From NCBI GenBank assembly GCA_902464295.1, contig CABQIW010000005.1, positions 1 through 62,119 on the forward strand: a DNA stretch of 62,119 nucleotides, in the 5' to 3' direction. A program made the position numbers and the translations under genes. A model generated the notes under the pieces. That model searched no databases and was not told the DNA's origin. It saw only the letters and a list, made by a program, of their open reading frames with translations. Positions within the stretch are counted from its first letter, which is position 1. Every line of letters begins with the position of its first letter. Source of the DNA: an uncultured Eggerthella sp. (GTDB lineage: Bacteria > Actinomycetota > Coriobacteriia > Coriobacteriales > Eggerthellaceae). Of this stretch, positions 8,461-17,055 are shown in pieces.

Positions 8461-9222
8461 TCAGTTTTGCGCTTGAATGCGCGCCTGACGCATCCATTCA
8501 TACATGCAAGCGGTGGCCGCCTGCGCAACGTTGAGCGAAGCGATGTTGCCCGCCTGAGGAAGGCTCACGAGAAAATCGCACTGCTCTTGCGTAAGGCGTG
8601 CAAGGCCTGTTCCTTCATTGCCCATAACAAGCGCGAGCTTGCCTGCCATCGGCGCATCCCAGATGCATTGCGGAGCCTTTTCGCTCGCACCAGCAACCCA
8701 AAACCCGCTCTTCTTCAAGCGATCGATGAACTGGGCGATATTAGCCACCTGCGCGATGGGAAGATGCGCGATCGCTCCCGCCGAGCTCTTGTAGGTTGCT
8801 GCATTCACATGGGCGCTGCGTTTGTTAGGGATCACCACACCACTCGCACCGACCACTTCAGCAGAACGCGCGATGGCCCCAAGATTGCCCGCATCTGTGA
8901 TGTGGTCGAGCACTACGATGAGCGCATTGCCGTTGTTCTGCTCCGCTTGCGCGAGCGCGCCATCGATGAGCGCCTGTGCAGAACAGTATTCGAACGGCTT
9001 CGTCTCGAGCATCACACCCTGATGCGAACCGCGCTCCGAGCGCTTATCGAGCTGATCACGCTTGACTTGTTTGACCGAAAGCCCCATCTTGTGAGCACGT
9101 TTCACCAGATCGCTCACATTTTTATCGCCATGGCTACCTTCAGCAACATAGAGACAGGTTGCAGGAACGTTGGTCTTGAACGCTTCGAGTACCGCGCGTT
9201 TTCCTTCTATGTATTCAGCCAT
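8461..9222 (-). CDS. rlmB: SPOUT-class rRNA 2'-O-methyltransferase, RlmB-like (TrmH family)
   Basis: The 253-residue protein has an N-terminal substrate-binding domain (EYIEGKRAVLEAF) and a C-terminal SPOUT domain. The latter shows the three TrmH motifs: DHITDAGNLGAIARSAE, LALVMGNEGTGL and VSLPQAGNIASLNVAQAA. RlmB methylates G2251 of 23S rRNA in E. coli. Exact site specificity is inferred from the closest family and from the yacP neighbour. AAAAGGA precedes the ATG by 7 bases. Confidence 0.87.
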   Translation of the reverse strand: MAEYIEGKRAVLEAFKTNVPATCLYVAEGSHGDKNVSDLVKRAHKMGLSVKQVKRDQLDKRSERGSHQGVMLETKPFEYCSAQALIDGALAQAEQNNGNALIVVLDHITDAGNLGAIARSAEVVGASGVVIPNKRSAHVNAATYKSSAGAIAHLPIAQVANIAQFIDRLKKSGFWVAGASEKAPQCIWDAPMAGKLALVMGNEGTGLARLTQEQCDFLVSLPQAGNIASLNVAQAATACMYEWMRQARIQAQN

Positions 9223-9402
9223 GGAACCATCCTTTTGAGCAACTGCTTATGTTCGCTGGTTCATTATCTCTGATTTCAAATTCACGCACCACTAAGCATA
9301 CGGAAACGGTGAGTTTAAAGGCTCTGCACGGTGCCCGCTCATGCTTCATTGAAACAGCTAAGGTTTTTTCTTCGCAACATGCAAATGAAACCGATTACCC
9401 CT

Positions 9403-9408
9403 TATAAT
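9403..9408 (+). promoter_or_regulatory. Possible -10 element of the HD-GYP/HPt operon
   Basis: A perfect TATAAT lies 27 bp before the AAAGGA site of the response regulator gene. No good -35 box is present at 16-18 bp. If it is the real promoter, coding must begin downstream of it. Confidence 0.4.
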
Positions 9409-11058
9409 GTGCTTATTTGGGCAACGATTTCGACCAAAGGACGCATCATAGCAACACATGACGAAAACAGGGAAACCATTCTCATCGTTGATGACTCAGC
9501 AATGAATCGAATGCTGCTTTCCGATATCCTTTCGGACACCTATAACATCATCGAAGCAGAAGATGGTGAACGGGCTATTGCCATTTTGCAGCAGCACGCC
9601 TCCGAGATCTCGATCGTTGTCTTGGATATGGTTATGCCAAAAGTCGATGGTTTTGGTGTCCTAGAAGCAATGAATGAGAACCGTTGGATCCAGTTCCTTC
9701 CCGTGGTTTCCATCTCGACCGAAAGTTCTCCTGAGTTCGTCGAGCGCGCCTACAGTCTTGGCGTTACCGATTTCATCAATCGCCCCTTCGATGAGCTCAT
9801 CGTCATCCGAAGAGTAAGCAATACCATCAAACTCTACGCGAAACAGCGCAAGCTCACGAATATGGTCGCCAATGAGATCTTCGAAAAAGAGCGTAATGGC
9901 AGCCTGATGATCACGATCTTGAGCCACATCGTCGAGTTCCGTAACGGCGAGAGCGGCATGCACGTCATGAACATCGGCACGCTCACTGAGATACTGTTGA
10001 ATCAGATAAGCAAGAAGGACGACAAATACTATCTTCCTTATGCAGAGCGCGATCTTATCGTAAAAGCATCTGCGCTTCACGATATCGGAAAGATCTCCAT
10101 TCCTGAAGAAGTCTTGAACAAACCAGGAAAACTGACCGATGAAGAATTCGAGGCTATGAAACAGCATACGGTCATTGGCTACCAGATGCTTTCTGATCTT
10201 GGATTTCAAGATGAGCCGCTCGTTAAGATCTCGCGTGAAATTACGCGCTGGCACCACGAGCGCTATGATGGCCGTGGATACCCCGATGGACTTAAGGGTG
10301 ATGAGATTCCTCTTTCTGCCCAGATCGTCTCCTTGGCCGATGTCTATGATGCCCTCACCTCAGAGCGTGTCTACAAACCGGCATTCAGCCACGAAAAAGC
10401 CATTCAGATGATCCTCAACGGCGAATGTGGCGCGTTCAATCCGCTTCTTCTGGAATGCTTAGTGGAGGCACAAGAAGCGATTCGTCAAGGGCTCGCACAT
10501 CCAAATAGAGCTTTCAACAGCTACGAAGAACTTAAATCTATCGCGCCTGCTATTCAGGACGCGGAAACACTTGATGTGACCGAATACGCACTTGATCAGC
10601 TGGAAAACGAACGTGAAAAGAATCATTTCCTTACAGAGATATCACGCCAGCTGCAATTCGACTACAACAAATCGCTCGACTTGCTTCATATTCCCGTCTG
10701 GGCCGCGAAACGTCTTGGCACCTCAGCTCAGATCAAGGACCCTTTGCACACCGAAGCGCTTGCAAACCTGATCAGCAACGATCTTGTCGAGCTGCTCAGC
10801 AAAGCTATCGCCGAAACAACTCCTCAAGAGCCCCTTGTCAGGCTTGATTGCACGGTAACCAGCAACGGCGAAGCTTATGATTGCATCATCATCACTAAAA
10901 CCGTCTGGTCACAAGAAGAAGAGCCGATCCCTGTAGGGGTCATCGGCAAGATCATGCAGAATAACGGAGACACCACCTGGCTTGATGCACCTTTCGAGTT
11001 GCCGAACAGCCATACACCCATCTACATCCATAACGTAACACCAAAGGAATCGAGATAA
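9409..11058 (+). CDS. Response regulator with REC and HD-GYP domains
   Basis: Domain order: REC with ILIVDDS and the phospho-acceptor Asp in VVLDMVMPK; then HD-GYP with HDIGKISIPEEVL, HHERYDGRGYPDG and ADVYDALTSERVYK; then a ~150-residue C-terminal region with no family I can name. HD-GYP domains usually hydrolyse cyclic di-GMP. The start is uncertain. In-frame GTG 9331, ATG 9385 and GTG 9409 all lack a ribosome binding site, and a TATAAT (9403-9408) abuts the last one. The best AAAGGA (9436-9441) is 6 nt before an ATA codon at 9448, which would begin the protein just before REC. The HPt gene follows 2 bp downstream. Confidence 0.88.
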   Translation: MLIWATISTKGRIIATHDENRETILIVDDSAMNRMLLSDILSDTYNIIEAEDGERAIAILQQHASEISIVVLDMVMPKVDGFGVLEAMNENRWIQFLPVVSISTESSPEFVERAYSLGVTDFINRPFDELIVIRRVSNTIKLYAKQRKLTNMVANEIFEKERNGSLMITILSHIVEFRNGESGMHVMNIGTLTEILLNQISKKDDKYYLPYAERDLIVKASALHDIGKISIPEEVLNKPGKLTDEEFEAMKQHTVIGYQMLSDLGFQDEPLVKISREITRWHHERYDGRGYPDGLKGDEIPLSAQIVSLADVYDALTSERVYKPAFSHEKAIQMILNGECGAFNPLLLECLVEAQEAIRQGLAHPNRAFNSYEELKSIAPAIQDAETLDVTEYALDQLENEREKNHFLTEISRQLQFDYNKSLDLLHIPVWAAKRLGTSAQIKDPLHTEALANLISNDLVELLSKAIAETTPQEPLVRLDCTVTSNGEAYDCIIITKTVWSQEEEPIPVGVIGKIMQNNGDTTWLDAPFELPNSHTPIYIHNVTPKESR

Positions 11059-11060
11059 CC

Positions 11061-11429
11061 ATGGCTAATCAAGTACCAAGTGAAGTCGTAGAAACGCTCT
11101 ATCAAATCGCAGGGGGCGATTACGCCGGCGTTATCGGGCGCTTACGCACCAATGAACGCATCGCTAAGTTCGTCACAATGTTCGCTGACGACGCAAGTTA
11201 TGCGACTCTTATCGATAACATGGCAACAGAAAACTGGGATGAAGCCTTCCGCGCTGCGCACACCCTTAAAGGAACGGCACGCGACATGGGATTCATCGAT
11301 CTTTCCGACCGCGCGAGCGAAGTTACTGAGGCATTGCGCGCCAGCGACACCGCACGAGCCAAAGAGCTCTTACCTACCGTAGAGGATACCTACAAGCAGG
11401 TTGCCGACGCTATCGCGATGTTCCGCTAA
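11061..11429 (+). CDS. HPt (histidine phosphotransfer) domain protein
   Basis: The 122-residue all-helical protein carries the HPt signature AAHTLKGTARDMGF, whose His is the phospho-acceptor, followed by LSDRASEVTEAL. HPt proteins pass phosphate between receiver domains. It starts 2 bp after the REC/HD-GYP gene with AAAGGA inside that gene's end, so the two are co-expressed. No hybrid histidine kinase is nearby; the partner kinase must be elsewhere. The physical pairing suggests that this HPt phosphorylates the adjacent REC domain or drains it (inference). Confidence 0.88.
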   Translation: MANQVPSEVVETLYQIAGGDYAGVIGRLRTNERIAKFVTMFADDASYATLIDNMATENWDEAFRAAHTLKGTARDMGFIDLSDRASEVTEALRASDTARAKELLPTVEDTYKQVADAIAMFR

Positions 11430-11482
11430 GCGCGCAGACGCACTTAGCGCTCTCTTTGAGATATTCACCCTGAAAAAAAATT

Positions 11483-11510
11483 AAGGGCGCGCATTTTGCA
11501 CGCCCTTTTT
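11483..11510. terminator. Bidirectional intrinsic terminator
   Basis: AAGGGCG (11483-11489) pairs with CGCCCTT (11501-11507), with a few inner pairs around ATTTT. T5 follows on the plus strand and A8 precedes it, so it can serve the HPt gene (+) and the convergent pilT-like gene (-). Confidence 0.85.
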
Positions 11511-11536
11511 CACTATATGAGAAGGATCAAGAAGAC

Positions 11537-12607
11537 CTAGATGCCTTCTGCAGCAAAGCGCTTTTCAAGCGCTTCTTGGTGAATGCTGTACTTGAGCGCG
11601 ATATCTTTCGCGATCGTTCCCTCTTTGACCAGATCGAACAAGCTTTGGTCCATCGTACGCATACCAGCTTGGCGATTAGCCGCGATAACGCTGTCGATCT
11701 GATGAGTCTTCTCTTCGCGAATAAGGTTACGAATCGCAGGATTCACGCGCATGACCTCGAAGGCAGGAACTTCCGTGCCATCGAGCGCAGGCACGAGCTG
11801 CTGGCTTACTACTGCTTGCAAGACCATCGAAAGCTGCATGCGGATCTGACGCTGTTGATTAGCCGGGAACGCATCGAGAATACGATCGACCGTATTCGCG
11901 CCGCCCGTAGTGTGTAGTGTCGAGAAGATAAGCTGGGCCATCTCAGCTGCCGTGACTGCCGTGCCGATCGTGTCGTAGTCGCGCATCTCGCCTAAGAGCA
12001 CGATATCGGGAGACTCACGCATTGCAGAGCGGAGTGCCTCCGAATAAGTAGCTACGTCAGTAGGGATTTCGCGCTGAGTAACAATGCATTTATCGTGGCG
12101 ATGAACGAATTCGATCGGGTCCTCCATCGTGATGATGTGACCGCTTCGTTCGTGATTAAGGCGATCGATCATGCACGCGAGCGTGGTCGATTTACCTGCA
12201 CCTGCCGGACCAGTAACGAGCACGAGACCTTTCTCGAATTCGGCACATGCCATAACCTCTTCAGGGATATGGTACTGCTCAGCAGTAGGAAGCGTGAACG
12301 GAATGATACGGATGATCGCCGAGAGCGAACCACGCTGACGAAAAACATTCACACGGAAACGTCCCAGACCGGGCACCGCGAAAGAATAATCATCATCATG
12401 GTTGAACGAATTGAGGAACGGATTGATATCGCGCCCCGCAAGACCATAGATGGCATGCACAACCTCGCTCGTATCGGCAGGCATGAGCGGCGCATCCCAG
12501 CGCACCTGCCTACCCTCGACCTGATATGTGAGCGGCAAGCCAGCTACGATGAAAATGTCGGATGCATTCTGATCCACCATCTCTTGCAGCAATTCCCGAA
12601 TCTTCAT
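11537..12607 (-). CDS. pilT: PilT-like type IV pilus retraction ATPase
   Basis: Hexameric ATPase of the secretion ATPase superfamily, 356 residues, the usual PilT length. It has the N-terminal PAS-like part (ELLQEMVDQNASDIFIVAGLP), Walker A GPAGAGKST, the Asp box around ITMEDPIEFVH, Walker B DIVLLGEMRD and the His box STLHTTGGANTVDR. The retraction-type AIRNLIREEKTHQ segment is also present. It is the last gene of the minus-strand pilus-like operon, 50 bp after a small membrane protein gene. No PilB/GspE extension ATPase is in the window, so this ATPase may be the only motor at this locus. The symbol is by family only. Confidence 0.9.
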   Translation of the reverse strand: MKIRELLQEMVDQNASDIFIVAGLPLTYQVEGRQVRWDAPLMPADTSEVVHAIYGLAGRDINPFLNSFNHDDDYSFAVPGLGRFRVNVFRQRGSLSAIIRIIPFTLPTAEQYHIPEEVMACAEFEKGLVLVTGPAGAGKSTTLACMIDRLNHERSGHIITMEDPIEFVHRHDKCIVTQREIPTDVATYSEALRSAMRESPDIVLLGEMRDYDTIGTAVTAAEMAQLIFSTLHTTGGANTVDRILDAFPANQQRQIRMQLSMVLQAVVSQQLVPALDGTEVPAFEVMRVNPAIRNLIREEKTHQIDSVIAANRQAGMRTMDQSLFDLVKEGTIAKDIALKYSIHQEALEKRFAAEGI

Positions 12608-12657
12608 AACTAATCCTATCCCTTCGCGATACTCATCGATCGTTTTGATGCGTTTCT

Positions 12658-13107
12658 TTATTCCTTAGGAGCCGACCAGAAGATCTTATCGGGATCTTCC
12701 TCGTTCCATTCCGTTGATGCTCTCCAAGACATTATTTCATAGCCTGCTGTTGAAGGTATCGAAAGTTCAATATCGAGCCTTCGTCCGTTCTCCTGTACGA
12801 ACGAAATGCTCAGCACGCCATCTTCATAGGTATATCCATCCGGCGCATCAGATACTTCGATAGCAGATAGCACATTGGCATGCGCACTGTTCGCGCGAGC
12901 AAGCAATCCATCCAAACGTGCTAGGTATTCCTGCGCTTCTGCTTCGTTCGCATAGAATGCCGTGGTCGATTCTTCCTGACGCACCGTAATGGACTCTTCT
13001 GCCTCTGAGGTAATGAGCGTAAGTACCGCCATTACTGCCAAGCATAAGATGATGATGAGCACGAGAATGCTCACGGGGCCGATGCGCACTGAACCTTGTT
13101 TGGCCAT
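12658..13107 (-). CDS. Small membrane-anchored protein of pilus-like operon
   Basis: About 149 residues: a short N-terminus, one membrane helix near residues 9-30 (SILVLIIILCLAVMAVL), then a soluble domain facing outward that I do not recognise. The layout, an N-terminal helix without a signal sequence followed by a compact domain, is that of a pilin or pilus-assembly protein, but no prepilin peptidase site with Glu at +5 is evident. The start ATG overlaps the stop of the preceding gene (TGATG); a GTG one codon upstream is also possible. Function is inferred from the operon alone. Confidence 0.7.
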   Translation of the reverse strand: MAKQGSVRIGPVSILVLIIILCLAVMAVLTLITSEAEESITVRQEESTTAFYANEAEAQEYLARLDGLLARANSAHANVLSAIEVSDAPDGYTYEDGVLSISFVQENGRRLDIELSIPSTAGYEIMSWRASTEWNEEDPDKIFWSAPKE

Positions 13108-13523
13108 CACATCTCACCCGCCTTCACGTAGCGTGCAGTCTCCAAACCATAATAAGGTCGTGAACCAGCTCCAGCATCTCGGTCGTCGAAGCGGTATACC
13201 TCGATCGTTGCGGTATATAGCGTACCCGCGGTTTGTTGCTCGCTTTTCACCGTCGTATAAACTGCAAAATCGTTAATGATCTCAACTTCGGGAATCGAAT
13301 TGGGATCAGCGCTGAAGCGTTCTGCTGTGCTCGAAGCAAGATGCACCGCTTTTACCGTGGCACTATTCTCTTCACCTTGCTGATGAGCAAAAGCAAATGC
13401 CTGGATAAGAACTGAGAGACATCCCGCGACCAAGATCAACAGGATCAGCATCTCGACGATGAAAGCGATGCCCGAACGACTGTGTGTTTGCAGATCTTTA
13501 GGGGAACGGAATAGCGGCTTCAT
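13107..13523 (-). CDS. Putative pseudopilin of pilus-like operon
   Basis: A 138-residue protein with a prepilin-like N-terminus: a basic leader ending ...HSRSG, then IAFIVEMLILLILVAGC, a long hydrophobic helix with Glu. The Glu is at +6 after Gly rather than the canonical +5, so processing is uncertain. The rest is a small extracytoplasmic domain of unknown fold. It overlaps both neighbours by 3-4 bases, implying tight translational coupling within the operon. Confidence 0.7.
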   Translation of the reverse strand: MKPLFRSPKDLQTHSRSGIAFIVEMLILLILVAGCLSVLIQAFAFAHQQGEENSATVKAVHLASSTAERFSADPNSIPEVEIINDFAVYTTVKSEQQTAGTLYTATIEVYRFDDRDAGAGSRPYYGLETARYVKAGEM

Positions 13524-14131
13524 GAGCGCTCCCCTTCCTTGCTACGCAGTGCGATAGCGGCAGTTCCATCGTCGGTGGTGATCGTGACCAGTCCGTTATC
13601 ATATGAGAAATCAAACGTGTCCGAATCAAAGAGCGCGATAGCCTTCTCAGGCATATACTCATTTTCAGCCAAAACGTATTCTTCCACGATCTTGCCCTGG
13701 TAAGCATAGATGCGCGTTTCATAGCTAGTTGCCCCGTCGAGCGTCTCACGCAACACGAGTGCCTTACCTTCCGGACCTTCGCCAACCTCAACCGCGTCGG
13801 CCACGTCGTTAGCATGGATGACATTGGCCAAGAATGCTTGATCAAGACGCTCGGTACGCTCTGCTTGCGCCATCGTATCGAGTGTTTTGTATACATTGAC
13901 ACCCACGAGGAACGCAAGCAACAACATGACTATGAACAGCCCGAACAAAACCACTGCAAAGAACTTGTTCGTCGTAGTGGAAATAGGGCTTTTGTGCGTA
14001 CGGATAGCAGAAGGGGTGAAAACAGTATGCGCGTTCGTATCCAACTCGTCGAAGGCGATCCTACGCGCATCCCTCGACAGACCGGAAAGATGCGGCAGAG
14101 TAACAGGTTTTTGCTTCCGATTATGTTTCAT
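13520..14131 (-). CDS. Single-pass membrane protein of pilus-like operon
   Basis: 203 residues: ~55 basic cytoplasmic residues, a membrane helix (VVLFGLFIVMLLLAFLVGV), then ~130 residues outside. It resembles the DUF4860-type proteins found in coriobacterial pilus loci from memory, but I cannot confirm that here. ATGA overlaps with the gene before and after it. The function is probably structural or assembly-related (inference from context). Confidence 0.68.
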   Translation of the reverse strand: MKHNRKQKPVTLPHLSGLSRDARRIAFDELDTNAHTVFTPSAIRTHKSPISTTTNKFFAVVLFGLFIVMLLLAFLVGVNVYKTLDTMAQAERTERLDQAFLANVIHANDVADAVEVGEGPEGKALVLRETLDGATSYETRIYAYQGKIVEEYVLAENEYMPEKAIALFDSDTFDFSYDNGLVTITTDDGTAAIALRSKEGERS

Positions 14132-14454
14132 CGCGGCATCACCACCACACTAGGAACCGTGTTGCTCGCAAGCACTTCGTAGATGATGACGTAATCTTCG
14201 TGATTAACGCGCAGGTCATAGTTGTCTTCAAGATAAGCCAGATTGGTAGGAAACGATCCTTCGATAGCCGCACATTGCATAGCAGCATCGAGGATGGTCG
14301 AGCGAATGGAAGCAGCTCCCTGATCTTTCGCGCTGGCAAAGATCATGTTGAGCAGAATACCCAATGCAACAAGCAATGCGCAGACGAACACCGCAAGCGC
14401 AATAAAGCGGTTGCGTCGTGTTTTTTGCTGCTCAGGTGTTCTTTCCGTATACAC
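14128..14454 (-). CDS. Small pilin-like membrane protein
   Basis: 108 residues with an N-terminal basic stretch, a membrane helix (FIALAVFVCALLVALGILL) and a short domain in which IRSTILDAAMQCAAIEGSFP followed by YLEDNYDL recalls the helix-turn layout of type IV pilins. No consensus prepilin cleavage site precedes the helix. GTG start with AGGGA 7 bases ahead. It is the second gene of the operon, 30 bp after the GspF-like gene. Confidence 0.65.
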   Translation of the reverse strand: MYTERTPEQQKTRRNRFIALAVFVCALLVALGILLNMIFASAKDQGAASIRSTILDAAMQCAAIEGSFPTNLAYLEDNYDLRVNHEDYVIIYEVLASNTVPSVVVMPR

Positions 14455-14484
14455 GCTTCGATCCCTACTCGTTATCGATCGACG

Positions 14485-15537
14485 CTAGCTTATCGATCCC
14501 ATGACACCGATAAGCGGCAACATGACCGAAATAAGCGTTGCACCAACAGCAACCGTAAGGAACGCTGCCATGATCGGCTCGACGCTATCGATGATCTCAT
14601 CGATATCCGACACCGATTCATTGAAGAAGAGCGAAGAAAGCTGAATGAGAATGTCATCCAAGCTACCTGAACGTGAAGCAACGGTGAGCATGCGCACATA
14701 GACAGGGTCGAACAGCTCAACCTCACTGATCGCCTGAACGATACTGCGCGGATTCTCGCTGTCGATCATAAGCTTGTGAGCAGAAGCGACGTTTTCATGC
14801 AAGCGTTCGTGTGTGATAGTAGAAAGGGAAGCCCCCATCGCCTCATCGGTATTGAGGCCTGATGCGATATAGATCGCAAGCGCCGATACGAAACGAGAGA
14901 GCGCGAGCTCGTACATAGCATTCTTCGTAAGGGGTAGTTTCTCGAACAGGCTCATGAGTGATTGCCTGCCACCTGGCGAATGCGACATGATGGTAGCCAC
15001 GAGAAATACGAGTGCAAGAACGAGCGTAACGATAAGGGCCACCCAGCCAATACCGATCGCAACGCTCACCTCACTGAACGAGCCTGCTGTGAGCGAGCCC
15101 GACAAGCGCTCATAGACACCGATGAAAACTGGCAAGATGATCAGAACGGCAAAGAGCAAGATAGCACTCATGATGCAGAGCAATGCCGTAGGGTAGCCGA
15201 TGCTCGAAGAGATCTTAGCAAACAGGCGCGATTCCTCGTTGTAATAAACGCTCAAGCTGCGCAGAACATCTTCGAGATGGCCAGAACGCTCGCCTACCTC
15301 GACCATATCGGTCGCATAGCGCGGGAACGCCTCGGTGTCCTTCATAGACTGTGCAAGGCTCTTACCCGCGATCAAGCTTCGGTAGATCTTATTGCAGGTT
15401 TTGCCGAAAGAAGTATCACCCATATCCTCAGAAAGCATATGAACTGCTTCATCGGTCTGGATGCCCACCGACAACATGAGTGCAACACTATCGCAAAAAA
15501 CACTAACTGCAGCACTGTCCGCTAAACGCTGTGCCAT
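14485..15537 (-). CDS. GspF/PilC-type inner-membrane platform protein
   Basis: About 350 residues after choosing the ATG at 15537, which has AGGAG upstream; the open frame extends 87 codons further through non-conserved sequence. Two GspF repeats are visible: FCDSVALMLSVGIQTDEAV with MKDTEAFP and MVEVGERSGHLEDVL, then FVSALAIYIASGLNTDEAM with MLTVASRSGSLDDIL. Three membrane helices complete the usual T2SF architecture. The platform protein anchors the pilus machine and is turned by the ATPase. First gene of the operon ending in pilT. Confidence 0.85.
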   Translation of the reverse strand: MAQRLADSAAVSVFCDSVALMLSVGIQTDEAVHMLSEDMGDTSFGKTCNKIYRSLIAGKSLAQSMKDTEAFPRYATDMVEVGERSGHLEDVLRSLSVYYNEESRLFAKISSSIGYPTALLCIMSAILLFAVLIILPVFIGVYERLSGSLTAGSFSEVSVAIGIGWVALIVTLVLALVFLVATIMSHSPGGRQSLMSLFEKLPLTKNAMYELALSRFVSALAIYIASGLNTDEAMGASLSTITHERLHENVASAHKLMIDSENPRSIVQAISEVELFDPVYVRMLTVASRSGSLDDILIQLSSLFFNESVSDIDEIIDSVEPIMAAFLTVAVGATLISVMLPLIGVMGSIS

Positions 15538-15869
15538 GGCATGTGCTCCTATTCCGTCATGACGAATAGCCCTTGCTCGTCGAGGCGCTTCTCGCATCTG
15601 AAGTGCCTTCGCCGCGATTAGCAACCCCCGATGAGCGTATTGCCCTATTGTAGCGCGAATGATATCAAATTGCCTTATGAACCATTGTTTCTCTTGTTTT
15701 GAGCGCAATATAATGCTCTTTTTCTGATACCTGTCACGCCAGGAGCTCTCGCGCTTTCTCTTTGCGGTTTCGCTCGGTATAATATATCGACCGACCAAAG
15801 GCTCTTTTTGGGCAGGTCGATTGCTTTTTCGATACCGAGCGCTGCGCAGAACAGCATGAAGGGTGGAAC
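15538..15869. other. Divergent spacer with promoter and leader of the transglutaminase lipoprotein gene
   Basis: The 332-bp gap holds no credible gene. On the plus strand a TATAAT lies at 15778-15783. It is followed by a hairpin with TCGACC (15787-15792) and GGTCGA (15815-15820) arms and then TTGCTTTTT, which could act as a leader attenuator for the downstream gene. Minus-strand promoter elements for the pilus operon are expected here, but none is convincing. Confidence 0.45.
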
Positions 15870-16817
15870 GTGACGGAAGAGCGCAACATACGATTCACCA
15901 GCATCATGGGATTCATTCTCGCATGCCTTATCTGCGTGCTCGCTTTGAGCGCCTGTGGAGAAAGCGCACAAGCCTCCGACGGCTCCTCTGACGATACAAG
16001 CGGCGATCCATTCACCGCCCCTGCCGAGATCGAACTTTCTTCTTTCAATACTGCCGCAGCGACGAGCTCCAATAATGCCTCGATCGATACTTCATCGGCT
16101 TCTAAGGGCTATGTGGGAGCTGCAGCAACCTCGTCAAGCCGCCTCAAGCTCCAAGTAACCAAAGATGGACAATCGATGCACTACGACATGCCCTCGGATG
16201 GCACACCTGTTATCGTGCCACTCGACATGGGAAGCGGTACGTACACGATTGGTGTCATGCAGAACACCAGCGGATCACGCTATGTCGAGCTCTATTCAAC
16301 GAGCGTGAATGCCCAACTTGAAAGCGAACAAGCCCCCTATTTGGTGCCGAATATCTTCTGCAACTACGATGCATCGAGCGCTGTGGTTGCTAAAGCGCAA
16401 GAGCTCACGCGCGACGCGAAGAACGAGGGCGATGCATTGCGGCTCATCTACAGCTGGATCGAACACAACGTGGTCTACGACAACGCGAAAGCTGAACAGC
16501 TGAGTGGAAAATCGGGCTACATACCCAACCCAGATGAAACGCTCCAAACACAGAAGGGCATCTGTTTCGATTACGCATCACTTGCTGCCGCTATGCTGCG
16601 CAGCCAAGGCATTCCCTGCAAGATCGTTACTGGCTACGTTTCACCTGATGGGGTATATCACGCTTGGAACATGGTCTGGATCGATGGAAGCTGGAAGACA
16701 GTCTCATTCACCGTGAATCCGCGCGACTGGACACGCGTCGATCTTACGTTCGCTGCTAATGGCGCGGGAAGCACCGTGGGTGATGGCAACAACTACACCG
16801 ATCGCTACGTGTACTAG
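15870..16817 (+). CDS. Transglutaminase-like domain lipoprotein
   Basis: 315 residues with a signal peptide and lipobox LALSAC (Cys near 29), a Ser-rich linker, a ~90-residue beta-rich part, and a C-terminal transglutaminase-like core. The core shows GICFDYASLAAAMLRSQGIP (catalytic Cys), YHAWNMVW (His) and the following Asp in NPRDWT, so the papain-like triad looks complete. Such surface proteins act as proteases or crosslinkers; the substrate is unknown. GTG start with AAGGG 6 bases ahead. It is a single gene facing away from the pilus operon. Confidence 0.85.
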   Translation: MTEERNIRFTSIMGFILACLICVLALSACGESAQASDGSSDDTSGDPFTAPAEIELSSFNTAAATSSNNASIDTSSASKGYVGAAATSSSRLKLQVTKDGQSMHYDMPSDGTPVIVPLDMGSGTYTIGVMQNTSGSRYVELYSTSVNAQLESEQAPYLVPNIFCNYDASSAVVAKAQELTRDAKNEGDALRLIYSWIEHNVVYDNAKAEQLSGKSGYIPNPDETLQTQKGICFDYASLAAAMLRSQGIPCKIVTGYVSPDGVYHAWNMVWIDGSWKTVSFTVNPRDWTRVDLTFAANGAGSTVGDGNNYTDRYVY

Positions 16818-16839
16818 GTTACCAGTTCACCTTTGGCGG

Positions 16840-17022
16840 TTGTCGCTATAAGGGGCGGAGCCTGTGGGGTGACTGGACGACTCTGAGTCCGCACTCTTAC
16901 TTTGTAATAGGCTGTCCGAAGGAGCGAAGTGCACGAGATAGCCTGCAAGTCTTGCAGGCTATCGAGCAACGAAAGCGGGTCGAACCAACCACCCCTCAAG
17001 CGTAAGCCCCTTATAGCGACAA
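16840..17022. repeat. 183-nt structured element with perfect 17-bp terminal inverted repeats
   Basis: TTGTCGCTATAAGGGGC (16840-16856) is repeated inverted and without mismatch at 17006-17022. Inside lies a palindrome at about 16951-16977 (GATAGCCTGCAAG / CTTGCAGGCTATC around one base) and a smaller one (GACTC t GAGTC). It sits between two convergent genes. It could be a MITE-like insertion, a structured RNA or a bulky bidirectional terminator. No clear target-site duplication is seen. Confidence 0.8.
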
Positions 17023-17055
17023 GTAGTTTCAGACCACCTGGACATTCCTGATCGT

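Noticed and set aside
16814..16999. 61-codon minus-strand frame across the 183-nt element
   Set aside because: No ribosome binding site, overlaps a perfect inverted repeat, and composition follows the palindromes rather than protein coding.
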